This document shows positions 9,162 through 18,592 of a stretch of DNA of 64,000 bases, in pieces. Positions within the stretch are counted from its first letter, which is position 1; each line of letters starts with the position of its first letter. The notes under the pieces were generated by a model. The model ran no database searches and was not told the origin of the DNA. It worked only from the letters and a program-made list of their open reading frames with translations. The stretch comes from Caballeronia sp. SBC1. Its GTDB lineage: Bacteria; Pseudomonadota; Gammaproteobacteria; Burkholderiales; Burkholderiaceae. The DNA is taken from NCBI RefSeq assembly GCF_011493005.1, contig NZ_CP049158.1, positions 1,054,001 to 1,118,000 on the forward strand. Reading direction: 5' to 3'. The translations under genes were made by a program, and so were the position numbers.

Positions 9162-9386
9162 TCAGCCGCGGGTGTCGACCCATTCCCGTGCCCACTTGCG
9201 CGAGTGACCGAGCGCTTGCGCCTCGTTCTTGAAATAGTCGAGAACGTGGAACTGGTAACTGTTGCCCTTCTCGCTGCCGCTATGGCGCTCGAGCAAAAGG
9301 TTCGACGCAAATGATCCATCAGGCAAACGATGCGCTGAAGGAACGACTTTATAACCGTTGTACAAATAAATATTAGAATTATGCAT
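9162..9386 (-). CDS. Small conserved-looking protein of the Y-x-G set near the cold-shock gene
   Basis: 74 residues. It begins MHNSNIYLYNGYKVVPSAHR and ends with FKNEAQALGHSRKWAREWVDTRG, a helix that looks like the end of a small alpha/beta domain. The opening Y-x-G-Y-x-V-x-P pattern recurs, loosely, in the small proteins at 10550 and 10908. No clear Shine-Dalgarno sequence precedes the ATG; longer forms are possible. The strand, composition and separation from any other gene argue that it is real. I do not know the function; its place beside a cold-shock gene suggests a stress role. Confidence 0.6.
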   Translation of the reverse strand: MHNSNIYLYNGYKVVPSAHRLPDGSFASNLLLERHSGSEKGNSYQFHVLDYFKNEAQALGHSRKWAREWVDTRG

Positions 9387-9783
9387 TAGTGATACACACG
9401 AACAAACGCAGGTCCGACAAACATTGATTGTCAGGACGCGTGATAACAGGCACAAGGCCTTAACAATTCGCAGAGGAAGCAGCAGAAAAACAGCAGAAAG
9501 CAGCCGAAATCACAAGCGCGCCAACGAACAATTAGCGTTCGTTTTGAATCGCGACGTGTGGCAGCGAAGTTGCAGGAGATTGCAGAGGGACTAAAGCGAA
9601 CAGCGGACTAAAGTGGAAGTGCAAACAGATGCAAGCAGAGGCAGACAGGTGCAATGCTGGTGGTAGCGGCGTCGTTCAACAAAAGCGACTACCACAACCG
9701 GGAACCGAAGCTCCGCGAAAACATTTACTACTCGCGTAAATTGGCTCAAGCCAATCTACGCGATTAATCACTTACACCACCAA
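9387..9783. other. 397-base purine-rich intergenic region
   Basis: No gene seen. The stretch 9475-9660 is strikingly rich in short AGCAGAAA and GCAGAGG-like purine words on the plus strand, forming quasi-repeats without a fixed period. A hairpin at 9733-9762 closes the cold-shock gene. The region is the 3' side of the cold-shock gene and the upstream side of the small gene at 9162. Confidence 0.5.
9733..9762 (-). terminator. Hairpin after the cold-shock gene
   Basis: An inverted repeat of about 13 bp with one mismatch: CGCGTA-x-ATTGGC, short loop, GCCAAT-x-TACGCG. It starts 22 bases after the cold-shock stop on the minus strand and is followed by an AT-rich stretch (AGTAGTAAATGTTTT). It probably acts as the terminator or 3' stabiliser of that transcript. 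Confidence 0.55.
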
Positions 9784-9987
9784 TTACAGCGGGGTAATGT
9801 TCGAAGCTTGCAGACCCTTCGGGCCTTGCTTGGTTTCGAAGCTAACCTTTTGGTTTTCGGCGAGCGTCTTGAAGCCGTCGCTACGAATTTCCGAAAAGTG
9901 GGCGAAGAGGTCGTCACCGCCTGCGTCAGGCGTGATAAAGCCGAAGCCCTTGCTGTCGTTGAACCACTTAACGATACCGGTATCCAT
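9784..9987 (-). CDS. CspA-family cold-shock protein
   Basis: 67 residues, the standard length. A single cold-shock domain that binds single-stranded RNA/DNA and melts secondary structure. RNP1 (KGFGFI, residues about 13-18) and RNP2 (DLFAHF, about 27-32) are intact, as is the opening [11 protein letters not shown]. The ATG at 9987 has AAGG nine bases upstream; the longer frame to 10104 is leader. About 280 bases separate it from the next gene upstream, enough for the long structured leader typical of cspA genes. Whether it is cold-induced or constitutive cannot be told from sequence. Confidence 0.95.
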   Translation of the reverse strand: MDTGIVKWFNDSKGFGFITPDAGGDDLFAHFSEIRSDGFKTLAENQKVSFETKQGPKGLQASNITPL

Positions 9988-10268
9988 ATTAAATCCTTGA
10001 AAATATAAAGATGATGCAACCCCGTAATGAGGCGAGAGAAGCTTCAAGGAAGTGAGAGGACAACAAATACCGCGGAGATAACGAGGCAGAATGATGAACA
10101 GCAATCGAGCTTCTTGAATACTTCGACTTACAGATTACGTGGCGCGGGGTGAGGTGTCAAGCTATTTCGGACGGTGCTTAGTCAGACAGTGTAACGATCA
10201 CGTCGATTTGCAGCGGACCGACACCGCTCCCCCGCCCAGGCCAACGCCAGGATAGGCACTCGGGCTAG

Positions 10269-10553
10269 TCACTCAGGCACCGCGATGTCGCCGTCCACAA
10301 GGCTTGCGCCGTACTGCTCCGCGTAATCGCGTGCGCTTTGTGCATCGGGGAAAAGCGGCATGTCCGCGCAGCCAACAAACGGATAGATCACGCGCTTGTC
10401 GCTTAGCCGCGTGATACGCAGCGTGGGCATGGTTCCGCCCGTTGCGCGCCTTGAGGACGCCGCCACGTTGTAATTGGCCCATCCGGCCGGTTTGTCGGCC
10501 GTTCGGTTATCGAGCGAAGAGGCCACGGGCTGATGATCGAGCGAATAACTCAT
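10269..10553 (-). CDS. Small hypothetical protein, translationally coupled
   Basis: 94 residues. No known domain recognised. The C-terminal half (ITRLSDKRVIYPFVG, then DAQSARDYAEQYGASLVDGD) ends with the A-x-x-Y-A-x-x-x-G-x-x-L-V/I-DG pattern that also closes the proteins at 10550 and 10908, so these look like relatives. Its ATG overlaps the stop of the upstream gene (ATGA), which implies coupled translation. It is the last gene of a three-gene set on the minus strand. Function unknown; the position beside a cold-shock gene suggests stress. Confidence 0.6.
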   Translation of the reverse strand: MSYSLDHQPVASSLDNRTADKPAGWANYNVAASSRRATGGTMPTLRITRLSDKRVIYPFVGCADMPLFPDAQSARDYAEQYGASLVDGDIAVPE

Positions 10554-10834
10554 AGATCGGCGATCGATTCGCCAACGACGTTGCCGTCGATCAGCCGTTC
10601 GGCATAGCGCGTGGACGCGAGCCGTGCTTCACCCGAGCCGCTGAACGGCCCGGTGCCCGGTACGCGATACACCCGGCTGGTGGTCGTGGCGTCGTCAACG
10701 CCGCGCCGGGAAATCTTCACCGCAGCGTCGAAACCCGAGTCGTAATGGCGGGAACCGTCGGCACCGCGCGGCTTGTGCGGGTAGATCAGCGGATAAATTT
10801 CGAGGCCGCGATAGCTTCTTACAGTGTCGTTCAT
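10550..10834 (-). CDS. Small hypothetical protein of the Y-x-G set
   Basis: 94 residues. It begins MNDTVRSYRGLEIYPLIYPH, which shares the opening Y-x-G-x-x-x-x-P pattern with the small protein at 9162. The middle has basic beta-strand-like stretches (DAAVKISRRG) and the end has STRYAERLIDGNVVGE, matching the terminal helix of its neighbours. It overlaps the next gene by four bases. No known function; I infer a small family duplicated around the cold-shock gene. Confidence 0.6.
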   Translation of the reverse strand: MNDTVRSYRGLEIYPLIYPHKPRGADGSRHYDSGFDAAVKISRRGVDDATTTSRVYRVPGTGPFSGSGEARLASTRYAERLIDGNVVGESIADL

Positions 10835-10907
10835 GATGTTCTTCAGTTTCAGTTATTGCGCGACGCCCCGAGATCTTGTCACGCGTGGCTACTGCGAGCG
10901 TTGCCGC

Positions 10908-11285
10908 TCATGTGGCGTTGTCTGCTGCGCCTGGTTGCAAAGGGGCGGACGGTACCGCCGCGGATGGCTGGAACCGTCGCACCGAGCGGGAAAAGCGCCC
11001 GCTTCGCGCGTTGTACAGTGCACCGGCCTGAACCTTACCGTCGATGATGTCTCGACCGTATTGCATGGCCAGCTCGATAGCGTCTTCGGCATTGGCCGGC
11101 TCGGCGCCCTTGATTGCCGGCGAATAGCGCTTGGACGTTGCGCTGTCGGACGGTACGGTGTCTATCTGAACAATCGCGGAAAAACGCTTGGGACCTTTTG
11201 CAAACGGATCGCCATGCGGCGGGAAAATCTGCTGCGAATAGGCGCGCAATGCATAGCCGCGATATTCGATGGTATGGATGGTCAT
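10908..11285 (-). CDS. Small hypothetical protein of the Y-x-G set, longer member
   Basis: 125 residues from the ATG at 11285. It opens MTIHTIEYRGYALRAYSQQI (again Y-x-G-Y) and contains the terminal pattern NAEDAIELAMQYGRDIIDGK seen in the two genes downstream, then a basic, Ala/Pro-rich tail. The ribosome-binding site is weak (GAG about 9 bases upstream). 73 bases separate it from the next gene on the same strand, so 11285-10269 is probably one transcript. Function unknown. Confidence 0.6.
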   Translation of the reverse strand: MTIHTIEYRGYALRAYSQQIFPPHGDPFAKGPKRFSAIVQIDTVPSDSATSKRYSPAIKGAEPANAEDAIELAMQYGRDIIDGKVQAGALYNARSGRFSRSVRRFQPSAAVPSAPLQPGAADNAT

Positions 11286-11853
11286 AACGCACTCGCTGGA
11301 CACACTGCGCTGACCGTCGTGGAAATCTGCTGAAGACCGATATGAAAACTGACGGTCATCGGCATCGGAACGATTAAGAATGCGCCGAATCGTTGCGTGA
11401 AGCAAGGCAAATCGAAGTTTGCCCGGCATTGCAAGGATGACGGAGGGGCTTGACCAGCGCAGGTGTCACGACAATTTTTAAAGCGTTAGTTGAAGTGCGC
11501 CGGTCGGTTTTTCCTGCGTCTTCACACTTTTCATCGTAGACGGTATTTTTGGCCGAGTCCGGCTGCGGATAACGGATTAAAGTCGTTTTACCGCTTCAAA
11601 CGCCGGGCAAAAACAAGGGTCTCGGACAAAAACACCTGCAATTTTCCAGCGCGCCAATCTGCTGAGTAAAGCGATCGGGAGTATTTATCGCGAGCACCCT
11701 TGACTTATTTATATTGGCCCATTGCAACAAATCCTTGTCCATATTTAACAACGCGTCAGGTTGCAACTGGATTTTCCCCGATCGCACAACAAGAGTTTTT
11801 TTGATCTTATAAAGCGTCAAATGGCTCCTGAGAATAAAACCGCCGGGGCCAGG
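11286..11853. other. 568-base region with no supported gene
   Basis: This region is less GC-rich than its neighbours. One open frame of 74 codons (11596-11820, minus) reads MTLYKIKKTLVVRSGKIQ and has no competing coding strand, but no family resemblance or clear ribosome-binding site, so I leave it uncalled. The right end carries the transcript end of the transporter gene; the left end should hold the promoter of the small-protein set. Confidence 0.45.
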
Positions 11854-13203
11854 TTATCCCCGGGAAACGCGAGCCTCCGATGGATCTTTCTGGCGCAATA
11901 TCGCGGGCAAACCGACCAGCAGGAGCAATGCACTGATGAGGCTCATCGCGCCGATCGCGTATAACGCGGGCGTCGTGCTGCCGGTCAGGTCGCGAATCCG
12001 TCCGACCATCACCGGACTCACAATGCCGCCAAGTTGCCCGAGGGTGTTGATCAACGCTATGCCGCCGGCCGCGCCCGCCCCCGTCAGGAGCTTCGGCGGC
12101 AGCGCCCAGAACGCCGGGATCGATGCCACCACACCCGCACCCATCACGCCGAGCGCCACGATCAGGAGGCCCGTTTGTTTGTCGAAGATCCCGGCGGCAA
12201 AAAAACCGATCGCCGCCATCACCAACAGTCCGCATACGAATTTACGGCGTTCGCCCGAGGCGTCGGAGAGCCGGCCCACCACGACCATGGCGATCGCACC
12301 GCAAATGTAAGGCACGGCCGTCAGCAAACCGATGGTGGCCGGGTTGTGCGTACCGGCGCTTCGAATTAACTGCGGCGCCCAGAAATTGAGGCCATACGAC
12401 GCCACCTGGATCAAGAAATAGATCAGGCCGAGCATGAGGAAGCCGGGCGTCCTGACTGCATCGAGCAACGAGCTGCCAGCGCCCGTGTGCGTCGCTGGTC
12501 TCTGGATGCGGCTTGCCAGCAGTGACTTTTCCGAGGCGCTCAGCCAGCCCGCGTCTTCGATCCGGTCCTTCAGTAACTTGAGTACCAGCAGGCCCAGGAC
12601 GATACACGGCAAACCGCCAAGCAGAAACAACCAGTGCCATCCGCGGATGCCAAGCACACCGTCCATGTGCCCGAGAACCAAACCGGACAACGGCGCACCA
12701 ACCAGCCCGGAGAACGCCGAGGCAAGAAACAGCATCGAGGTGATGCGGCCGCGATGGCTCGCCGGAAACCACAACGTGAGGTAGTACAGCACGCCGGGGG
12801 CGAAACCCGCTTCCATTGCGCCGATGATGAAACGTAGCGCATAAAACTGCCATTCGTTGCCGACCAGCACCATGGCGCTAGTGGCGATGCCCCAGGAAAT
12901 CATGATGCGCGCGATCCAGCGGCGCGCGCCGACCTTGTAAAGCATCAGGTTGCTTGGCACTTCGAACAATACATAGCCGATCACGAAGAGGCTGGCGCCG
13001 AGACCGTAAGCGGTGTCCGAGAAACCGAGATCGCTTTGCAGTTGAAACTTGGCAAAGCTGATGTTGATGCGATCGAAAAACGCGAACAAATAGCAGATCA
13101 TGATTAACGGCATCAGCCGCCAGGCGACCTTGCCGATCACCGCTTTTAAGTCGTTTTCGCTGTGTGCCTGCGGTACGGCTGTCGTGGCGCCAAGGTCACT
13201 CAT
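11854..13203 (-). CDS. MFS transporter, anion:cation symporter (ACS) family
   Basis: 449 residues with about 12 membrane segments and a central cytoplasmic loop. The N-terminal run RLMPLIMICYLFAFFDRINI and the motif GARRWIARIMISWGI are typical of the ACS family (tartrate, phthalate, glucarate and similar organic anions). The start has AGGAG six bases upstream. It follows the CoA-transferase gene on the same strand with a 93-base gap, and a LysR gene stands before that, so an organic acid taken up here may be activated by the CoA-transferase. The exact substrate cannot be read from the sequence. Confidence 0.9.
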   Translation of the reverse strand: MSDLGATTAVPQAHSENDLKAVIGKVAWRLMPLIMICYLFAFFDRINISFAKFQLQSDLGFSDTAYGLGASLFVIGYVLFEVPSNLMLYKVGARRWIARIMISWGIATSAMVLVGNEWQFYALRFIIGAMEAGFAPGVLYYLTLWFPASHRGRITSMLFLASAFSGLVGAPLSGLVLGHMDGVLGIRGWHWLFLLGGLPCIVLGLLVLKLLKDRIEDAGWLSASEKSLLASRIQRPATHTGAGSSLLDAVRTPGFLMLGLIYFLIQVASYGLNFWAPQLIRSAGTHNPATIGLLTAVPYICGAIAMVVVGRLSDASGERRKFVCGLLVMAAIGFFAAGIFDKQTGLLIVALGVMGAGVVASIPAFWALPPKLLTGAGAAGGIALINTLGQLGGIVSPVMVGRIRDLTGSTTPALYAIGAMSLISALLLLVGLPAILRQKDPSEARVSRG

Positions 13204-13296
13204 GATCGTCTCCTTGCCGGACTGGCCTTAAGGCCGTGCGGTCATATGTGTTCTTTGATGTTGAGGGAAAAGTTTTGCGGGTGACCGCAGCGGCGC

Positions 13297-14490
13297 TTAT
13301 TGCACGGCGCCCTCGTTGCGTAGCCGTGCGACATCGCTCGCGTTGAATCCGAGATCAGACAGTACGGAGTCCGTATGTTCTCCGAGGGCCGGCCCCTGCC
13401 AAAGGACTTCGCCGGGGGTGTCGGAGAGCTTGGGCACAATGCCGGGCATCTTCACCGACACTCCGCCGGGCAACGCAGCGTCAAGCAACATGTCACGCGC
13501 CTGATAGTGCGGGTCCGCAACAATGTCGGCCACCGAATAGATCCTGCCAGACGGCACTTGCGCTGCTTCGAGCGCGGCGAGCACGTCGTCAATCGGGTGA
13601 TGCGTGGTCCACGCGGTGATCGCTTCGTCCAGCCGTGCGCTCTGCGCGGCGCGGCCGTCGTTGCGGGCAAGCGCGGGGTCATCGGCGAGATCGGCGCGGC
13701 CTATTACGTGCATCAGGCGCTTGAAGATCGGATCGCTGTTACCCGCGATCACCACAAACGCGCCGTCTTCGGTGCGATACGTATTCGACGGCGCGATACC
13801 AGGCAACGCACCGCCGCTGCGCTCGCGCACGTGCCCTAGCAAGTCGTATTCGGGGATCAGACTTTCCATCAGGTTAAAGACGCTTTCAACGAGCGACACG
13901 TCCACGACTTGGCCTAAGCCCTGCCCGGTCTTCACGCGCAGGATCGACATCAATGCGCCGATCACGCCGTGCAGCGAAGCCAGCGAGTCGCCGAGCGACA
14001 CGCCTACGCGTGCCGGAGCGCCATCGACTTCGCCGGTTGTATAGCGAATGCCGCCCATGGCCTCGCCGATCGCACCGAAGCCCGGACGATCGCGATACGG
14101 TCCTGACTGCCCGTATCCGGAGATGCGGACCATCGTGAGTTTGGGATTGATTGCGTGCAGCACGTCCCAGCCAAGGCCGAGTTTTTCGAGCGCACCGGGA
14201 CGGAGGTTTTCAATGACGACGTCGGCGTCCGCGGCGAGACGCTTGACGACATCGACACCGTCCGGCGACTTCAGGTTCACGCACACGGACTTCTTGTTGC
14301 GCGACTGCAGATACCACCAGAGCGACGTGCCCTCGTGCAGCTTTCGCCATTTGCGAAGCGGGTCGCCGTTATCCGGCGCTTCAATCTTGATGACGTCGGC
14401 GCCGAACTCCCCGAGCATCCGGGCGGCGAACGGCGCTGCAATAAGAGTGCCGATTTCTATGACGCGAATGCCTGCGAGCGGTCCAGCCAT
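13297..14490 (-). CDS. Class III CoA-transferase (CaiB/BaiF family)
   Basis: 397 residues, normal for the family. It should transfer CoA between a carboxylic acid and an acyl-CoA donor through an aspartyl-CoA thioester. Visible markers are the opening MAGPLAGIRVIEIGTLIAAP, the ENLRPG motif near residues 94-99, and catalytic Asp168 in SLGDSLASLHG, matching the GDS motif of formyl-CoA transferase. The ATG at 14490 follows GGGAGA; the longer frame to 14562 is leader. It sits between a LysR regulator and an ACS transporter, consistent with import, activation and control of one organic acid. Substrate unknown. Confidence 0.92.
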   Translation of the reverse strand: MAGPLAGIRVIEIGTLIAAPFAARMLGEFGADVIKIEAPDNGDPLRKWRKLHEGTSLWWYLQSRNKKSVCVNLKSPDGVDVVKRLAADADVVIENLRPGALEKLGLGWDVLHAINPKLTMVRISGYGQSGPYRDRPGFGAIGEAMGGIRYTTGEVDGAPARVGVSLGDSLASLHGVIGALMSILRVKTGQGLGQVVDVSLVESVFNLMESLIPEYDLLGHVRERSGGALPGIAPSNTYRTEDGAFVVIAGNSDPIFKRLMHVIGRADLADDPALARNDGRAAQSARLDEAITAWTTHHPIDDVLAALEAAQVPSGRIYSVADIVADPHYQARDMLLDAALPGGVSVKMPGIVPKLSDTPGEVLWQGPALGEHTDSVLSDLGFNASDVARLRNEGAVQ

Positions 14491-14606
14491 GATGCGTGTC
14501 TCCCGAAAAACGTAACCTAGAAGACAGCTTAGGAGCTGGCAACGCGCCCCGTCCAACCGCATTTCGCCAATGACCGTTCGCGAACCGCGAACGCTCAGGT
14601 TCCCTT

Positions 14607-15542
14607 TTACTGCTCGCGCTCTTGGTGCTCTTGGCGCTCCACGGCTACCAGATGATCGAACAACATACGGCTGACCGGCGGGAGGCCTGCAATGTCGCGT
14701 ACCACGACGATCAGGTCGCGCTGGCTCCAGGTTTCGTCGAGTGTGACGGCTGTCAGCCCGAGCGGACGGCCAACGGTGTTGAAGACCTTCAGTGGCAGCA
14801 CGCTGATGCCTAAACCGGCCTGCACCATGCGGCAGACGCCGTCGAAACCCGGCACCTGGATGCGCAGCCGCAATGGCTTACCCGCCTGACGTGCGGCCAT
14901 GTGCGTGCGCAGGTTGATAGAGCTGGCCGCATGCAGTCCGACATAGTCGCTATCCAATGTCTCCACGAACGTGACTTGCTCGCGCGCCGCGAGCGCATGA
15001 TCCTCACGCATCACCACGACCAGCGAATCATGCCGGTAATGCGAGACATCGAGGCCGCGCGTATCGGCTTCGCCCGAGCAGATGCCGACGTCGGCGAGGC
15101 TGTCGGCTATACCCTGCACCACGCCGCTGCTCGGGCGCTCTTCGAGGTCGAGCTTGATGCGCTCGTTCATCGAGAAAAATGCCCGCAGGTCTTCAGGAAG
15201 GAATTCGACAATGGCCGAGAGGTTCGCCATCATGCGGACATAACCCCGCACGCCGGTCGCGTGCTCAGCCAATTCAATGCCGATGTTCTCGACATCGCGC
15301 AGCACGCGGCGCGCATGATGCAGCAGGGTTTCGCCGGCGGGCGTGAGCTCCATACCTCGTGCCCGCCGCACAAACAGCGTCGCGCCCACGGCCTGTTCGA
15401 GTTCAAGCAACCGCTTGCTCGCGGCCGATATCGCAATCGCCTCGCGCTCGGCGGCACGAGTGAGCGTGCCCTCCTCGTAGACCGAGAGGAAGAGTTGGAG
15501 CGTGGTCAGGTCAAGCCGTCTCAACAGGTTTTTGAGTGCCAT
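14607..15542 (-). CDS. LysR-family transcriptional regulator
   Basis: 311 residues from the ATG at 15542. The winged helix-turn-helix covers about residues 8-67 (LTTLQLFLSVYEEGTLTRAAE...SAASKRLLELEQ pattern), then a two-lobed effector domain. It lies 116 bases upstream of the CoA-transferase on the same strand, which is less usual than a divergent layout but still suggests local control. The alternative start 20 codons upstream adds a cysteine-rich leader that does not match the family. Confidence 0.93.
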   Translation of the reverse strand: MALKNLLRRLDLTTLQLFLSVYEEGTLTRAAEREAIAISAASKRLLELEQAVGATLFVRRARGMELTPAGETLLHHARRVLRDVENIGIELAEHATGVRGYVRMMANLSAIVEFLPEDLRAFFSMNERIKLDLEERPSSGVVQGIADSLADVGICSGEADTRGLDVSHYRHDSLVVVMREDHALAAREQVTFVETLDSDYVGLHAASSINLRTHMAARQAGKPLRLRIQVPGFDGVCRMVQAGLGISVLPLKVFNTVGRPLGLTAVTLDETWSQRDLIVVVRDIAGLPPVSRMLFDHLVAVERQEHQEREQ

Positions 15543-15605
15543 GCGGGTGGTCAAGCAACTTGAACATGAAAGATGCCCGATGTTACCCGAGGCACGGACC
15601 ACGCA

Positions 15606-17021
15606 TTAGTCCTGCTTTGCTTCGCTCCAGCCGCCGCCGAGCGAACGGTACAACGCGACGGCCGCCAGCGCGTGTTCACGCTTCGCCTGGTTCAGCGCAT
15701 CCGAGTCCTGCAGATAGGCTTCCTGCGCCGCGAGTACATCGAGGAAACCGCTCGCACCGCCCTTATAAAGTTGCGTGGAGAGGCGTAGCGACTGATCGGA
15801 GGATTGCAATGCTTCCTTCAGGCGGTCAGCCTGCTCCGACGTGCTGACAAGATCGGTGCGCGTATCCTCCACATCTTTCAGCGCCTGCAGCATGGTCTGC
15901 CGGAGACGCAGATCGGATTCGCCCATGCGGCTTTGGCTCTGCTCGATGCCAGCCGTGATGCGCCCGGCATTGAAGATAGGACTGGTCGCATTGAGCGCGG
16001 CGCTGAAGAGGTTGTCCGTGAGCGTGGGCAAGCCAAGATACGACGACGCCAGCAAACCGTCGGTCAGCTGCAGCGAAAATTTCGGGTAGCGATCCGCCTG
16101 CGCCACGCCCACTTCGGCCGCGCGTTGCGTGAGCTCGGCGTAGGCACTACGGACATCAGGACGGCGCAGCAACGCCTCCGAGGGCAGCATCTGCGGCACC
16201 GCGTTCGAGGGCGTGGGGATGGCGGCGGGCCTGGCCAGCACAAGGGTATCGACGGATTCTGGCGTGCGCCCCGAGTACACCGCGATCAAACTTAGCTGAT
16301 GTTGAATGGTGGCGTCGGCACGCGGCAAACGCGCTTGCAACTCGCTCAACTGGTTCTGCGCGCGGGTGACGTCAAGGCGCGGCGAAAGCCCGTATTGCAT
16401 GCGTTCTTGCGTCAGGCGCAGCGCACGTTCCCGGATCGCGATGTTGTCCCGCAGGATCTTCTGTTCGCTTTGGGCCCAGCGTAAATCTACATACGCCGAT
16501 GCCGTATTTGCCGCGAGCGCGAGACGAAGAGCATCGACATCATGTTGACGGCCCGTCAATTGCGCCTGTGCCGCCAGCAGCTCAAGGCGCTCGCCGCCGA
16601 ATACGTCGGGCGTCCAGCCAAGCGTTACGCCGAAACCTGCCTGACGAACATAGCCCAGCGGCGGCGGCGTGTTCTGGCGCGCATCGGCGGCGTTGGCGCT
16701 CGCGTCGAGTTCCGGCAGAAGCGCCGCGCGGCGCTGCGTAGTCACGGCCTGCGCCTGTTTCACCCGCTCCAGTGCAGCTTGCACATCCAGGTTCTGGCTC
16801 AACACCGAGCTCACCAGTTCATGCAGCACGGGGTCACCGAATTGCTCCCACCATGCGGCCGCATCCATGTTGTCTTGTGGCGCGTCGATGCTCCAGTTCG
16901 CGGGCGCTATTGACTGTACGGTCGATGGTAAATCCGCATGACTCGCGGGTTGCACGGCGCACGCCGCAAGTGTCGTGCTTGCTGCGAGTGCCAATAAAAT
17001 CTTATACATGGTCGACCTCAA
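15606..17021 (-). CDS. NodT-family outer-membrane efflux lipoprotein
   Basis: 471 residues. The outer-membrane channel of a tripartite multidrug exporter. The signal peptide ends in the lipobox LAAC with lipidated Cys21. The body has the two repeated OEP domains (about 60-250 and 270-465) with the periplasmic coiled-coil pattern, including AQNQLSELQARLP and RRPDVRSAYAEL, both typical. The start overlaps the emrB-like stop (ATGA), so translation is coupled. It is the last gene of the marR-emrA-emrB-nodT operon. Confidence 0.95.
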   Translation of the reverse strand: MRSTMYKILLALAASTTLAACAVQPASHADLPSTVQSIAPANWSIDAPQDNMDAAAWWEQFGDPVLHELVSSVLSQNLDVQAALERVKQAQAVTTQRRAALLPELDASANAADARQNTPPPLGYVRQAGFGVTLGWTPDVFGGERLELLAAQAQLTGRQHDVDALRLALAANTASAYVDLRWAQSEQKILRDNIAIRERALRLTQERMQYGLSPRLDVTRAQNQLSELQARLPRADATIQHQLSLIAVYSGRTPESVDTLVLARPAAIPTPSNAVPQMLPSEALLRRPDVRSAYAELTQRAAEVGVAQADRYPKFSLQLTDGLLASSYLGLPTLTDNLFSAALNATSPIFNAGRITAGIEQSQSRMGESDLRLRQTMLQALKDVEDTRTDLVSTSEQADRLKEALQSSDQSLRLSTQLYKGGASGFLDVLAAQEAYLQDSDALNQAKREHALAAVALYRSLGGGWSEAKQD

Positions 17022-18592
17022 TGAGCGTCAGGAGAAGGCGGCGCGGCGCCGATAGGCCGCACGAAAATCACGCTGACGATGCCGACGGCGAAACACATCG
17101 CGAGTACGTAGAAGGTGTCGGAGAAGGTCATCACCAGCGCTTCGCGAAACACCAACGCATGCAAGTTGGCGAGGCCTGCGTTGGTTGCGTTCAGCGCATC
17201 TCCGGCCACTGAACCCCAGTGCGCAAACTGCCTCGACAGGAACGCTTGCGTCTCCGGACTGCCCGTCGTGACGCTTTCGCTAATGCGCAGATAGTGAAAA
17301 TTCAGCCGATCGTTGAGCATGGTCGCGCTGACAGCAATGCCGATCGCGCCGCCGAGATTACGCATCAGGTTGAACAGGCCGCTCGCCGACTTCAGGCGCG
17401 ATTGGGGCAGCGACCCCAGCGCCATGGTCACGATAGGCGGCACCGCGAACTGCTGGCCAATCCCGCGCAGCGCCTGCGGTAATAGCAGTTGCTGCCAGCC
17501 CCAGTCGTTCGTGAGCGGCACATAGAAATAGCAGCCAAGACCAAAACACACGAGGCCAAAGAGCAGACACCAACGCATGTCAACGAGACGTGAGGTGAAC
17601 GCATAGGCACCAAGCGCAAGCAACTGAAACACGCCCACGGACAGCAACGCAATCCCGATCTGCAGCGAATCCAGTTCACGCACGCGGCTGAGGAACAGCG
17701 GCGTGAGAAACACCGCGACGAAGATGCCGATACCCGTGACGAACGACAGCAAACAGCCGATCGCAAAGTTCCTGACCGCGAGCGCGCGCAGATCGACAAC
17801 GGGATCTTTCGCAGTGAACGCATGCACGAGGAACAGGAAACCGCAGATAGCGGAGATCCACGTGCAGGCGATGATCACATCGTCACCGAACCAGTTCTTG
17901 CGCGGCCCCTCTTCGAGCACGTATTCAAGGCAGCCAAGGAACCCCGACATCAACGCGATGCCCAGGTAGTCGCCCTTCTTCAGCAACGACAGATCAGGTT
18001 CGTCGATATGCACGAACTTCGGTACGAGGATCGCAACCACCAGCCCCGGCCCGAGGTTCAGGTAGAACAACCAATGCCATGACCATTGCGACGTGATCCA
18101 TCCACCAATCACCGGACCGATCGCGGGGGCGAGCGAAGCAAGCGCGCCGATCGTGGTCGATGCAATCAGGCGCTGCTTGCCGGGGAACAGCACGAATGCC
18201 GTGGTGAAAACGGTCGGGATCATCGCTGCGCCGAGCGCACCTTGCAGGCCGCGGAAAATGATCATCGAATTGATGTCCCACGCGAGGCCGCACAGCATGC
18301 TCGTGATGGTGAAACCGACCGCGGAAGCCACGAACAGCCAGCGCGTGGAGAACACCTTAGAGAGCCAACCAGACATCGGGATCACGAGGATTTCCGCGAT
18401 GAGATATGAGGTCTGCACCCACGACAGTTCGTCCTGGCTCGCCGACAAACCGCCGCCAATATCCTTCAACGACGACGCCACGATCTGGATGTCCAGCGTC
18501 GCCATGAAAAAACCCAGGCACATCAGCGCGAACGCGAAAACACGCTGTTTTGTGGGCTGGTTGGCGGGGTTCAGTGGAACCGCCGGGCTCAT
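17018..18592 (-). CDS. emrB: DHA2-family drug:proton antiporter, EmrB-like
   Basis: 524 residues and about 14 membrane segments, the usual form of DHA2 exporters. Visible motifs are the opening FALMCLGFFMATLDIQIVAS, LSWVQTSYLIAEILVIPMSG and the antiporter motif region LAPAIGPVIGGWI. It uses the proton gradient to push hydrophobic compounds through the EmrA-like adaptor and the NodT channel. It overlaps both neighbours by four bases (ATGA on each side), so the three proteins should be made in balance. The substrate range is unknown. Confidence 0.94.
   Translation of the reverse strand: MSPAVPLNPANQPTKQRVFAFALMCLGFFMATLDIQIVASSLKDIGGGLSASQDELSWVQTSYLIAEILVIPMSGWLSKVFSTRWLFVASAVGFTITSMLCGLAWDINSMIIFRGLQGALGAAMIPTVFTTAFVLFPGKQRLIASTTIGALASLAPAIGPVIGGWITSQWSWHWLFYLNLGPGLVVAILVPKFVHIDEPDLSLLKKGDYLGIALMSGFLGCLEYVLEEGPRKNWFGDDVIIACTWISAICGFLFLVHAFTAKDPVVDLRALAVRNFAIGCLLSFVTGIGIFVAVFLTPLFLSRVRELDSLQIGIALLSVGVFQLLALGAYAFTSRLVDMRWCLLFGLVCFGLGCYFYVPLTNDWGWQQLLLPQALRGIGQQFAVPPIVTMALGSLPQSRLKSASGLFNLMRNLGGAIGIAVSATMLNDRLNFHYLRISESVTTGSPETQAFLSRQFAHWGSVAGDALNATNAGLANLHALVFREALVMTFSDTFYVLAMCFAVGIVSVIFVRPIGAAPPSPDAH

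Noticed and set aside
11596..11820. 74-codon minus-strand frame in a gene-free gap
   Set aside because: No ribosome-binding site, no family resemblance; could be real but I cannot support it.
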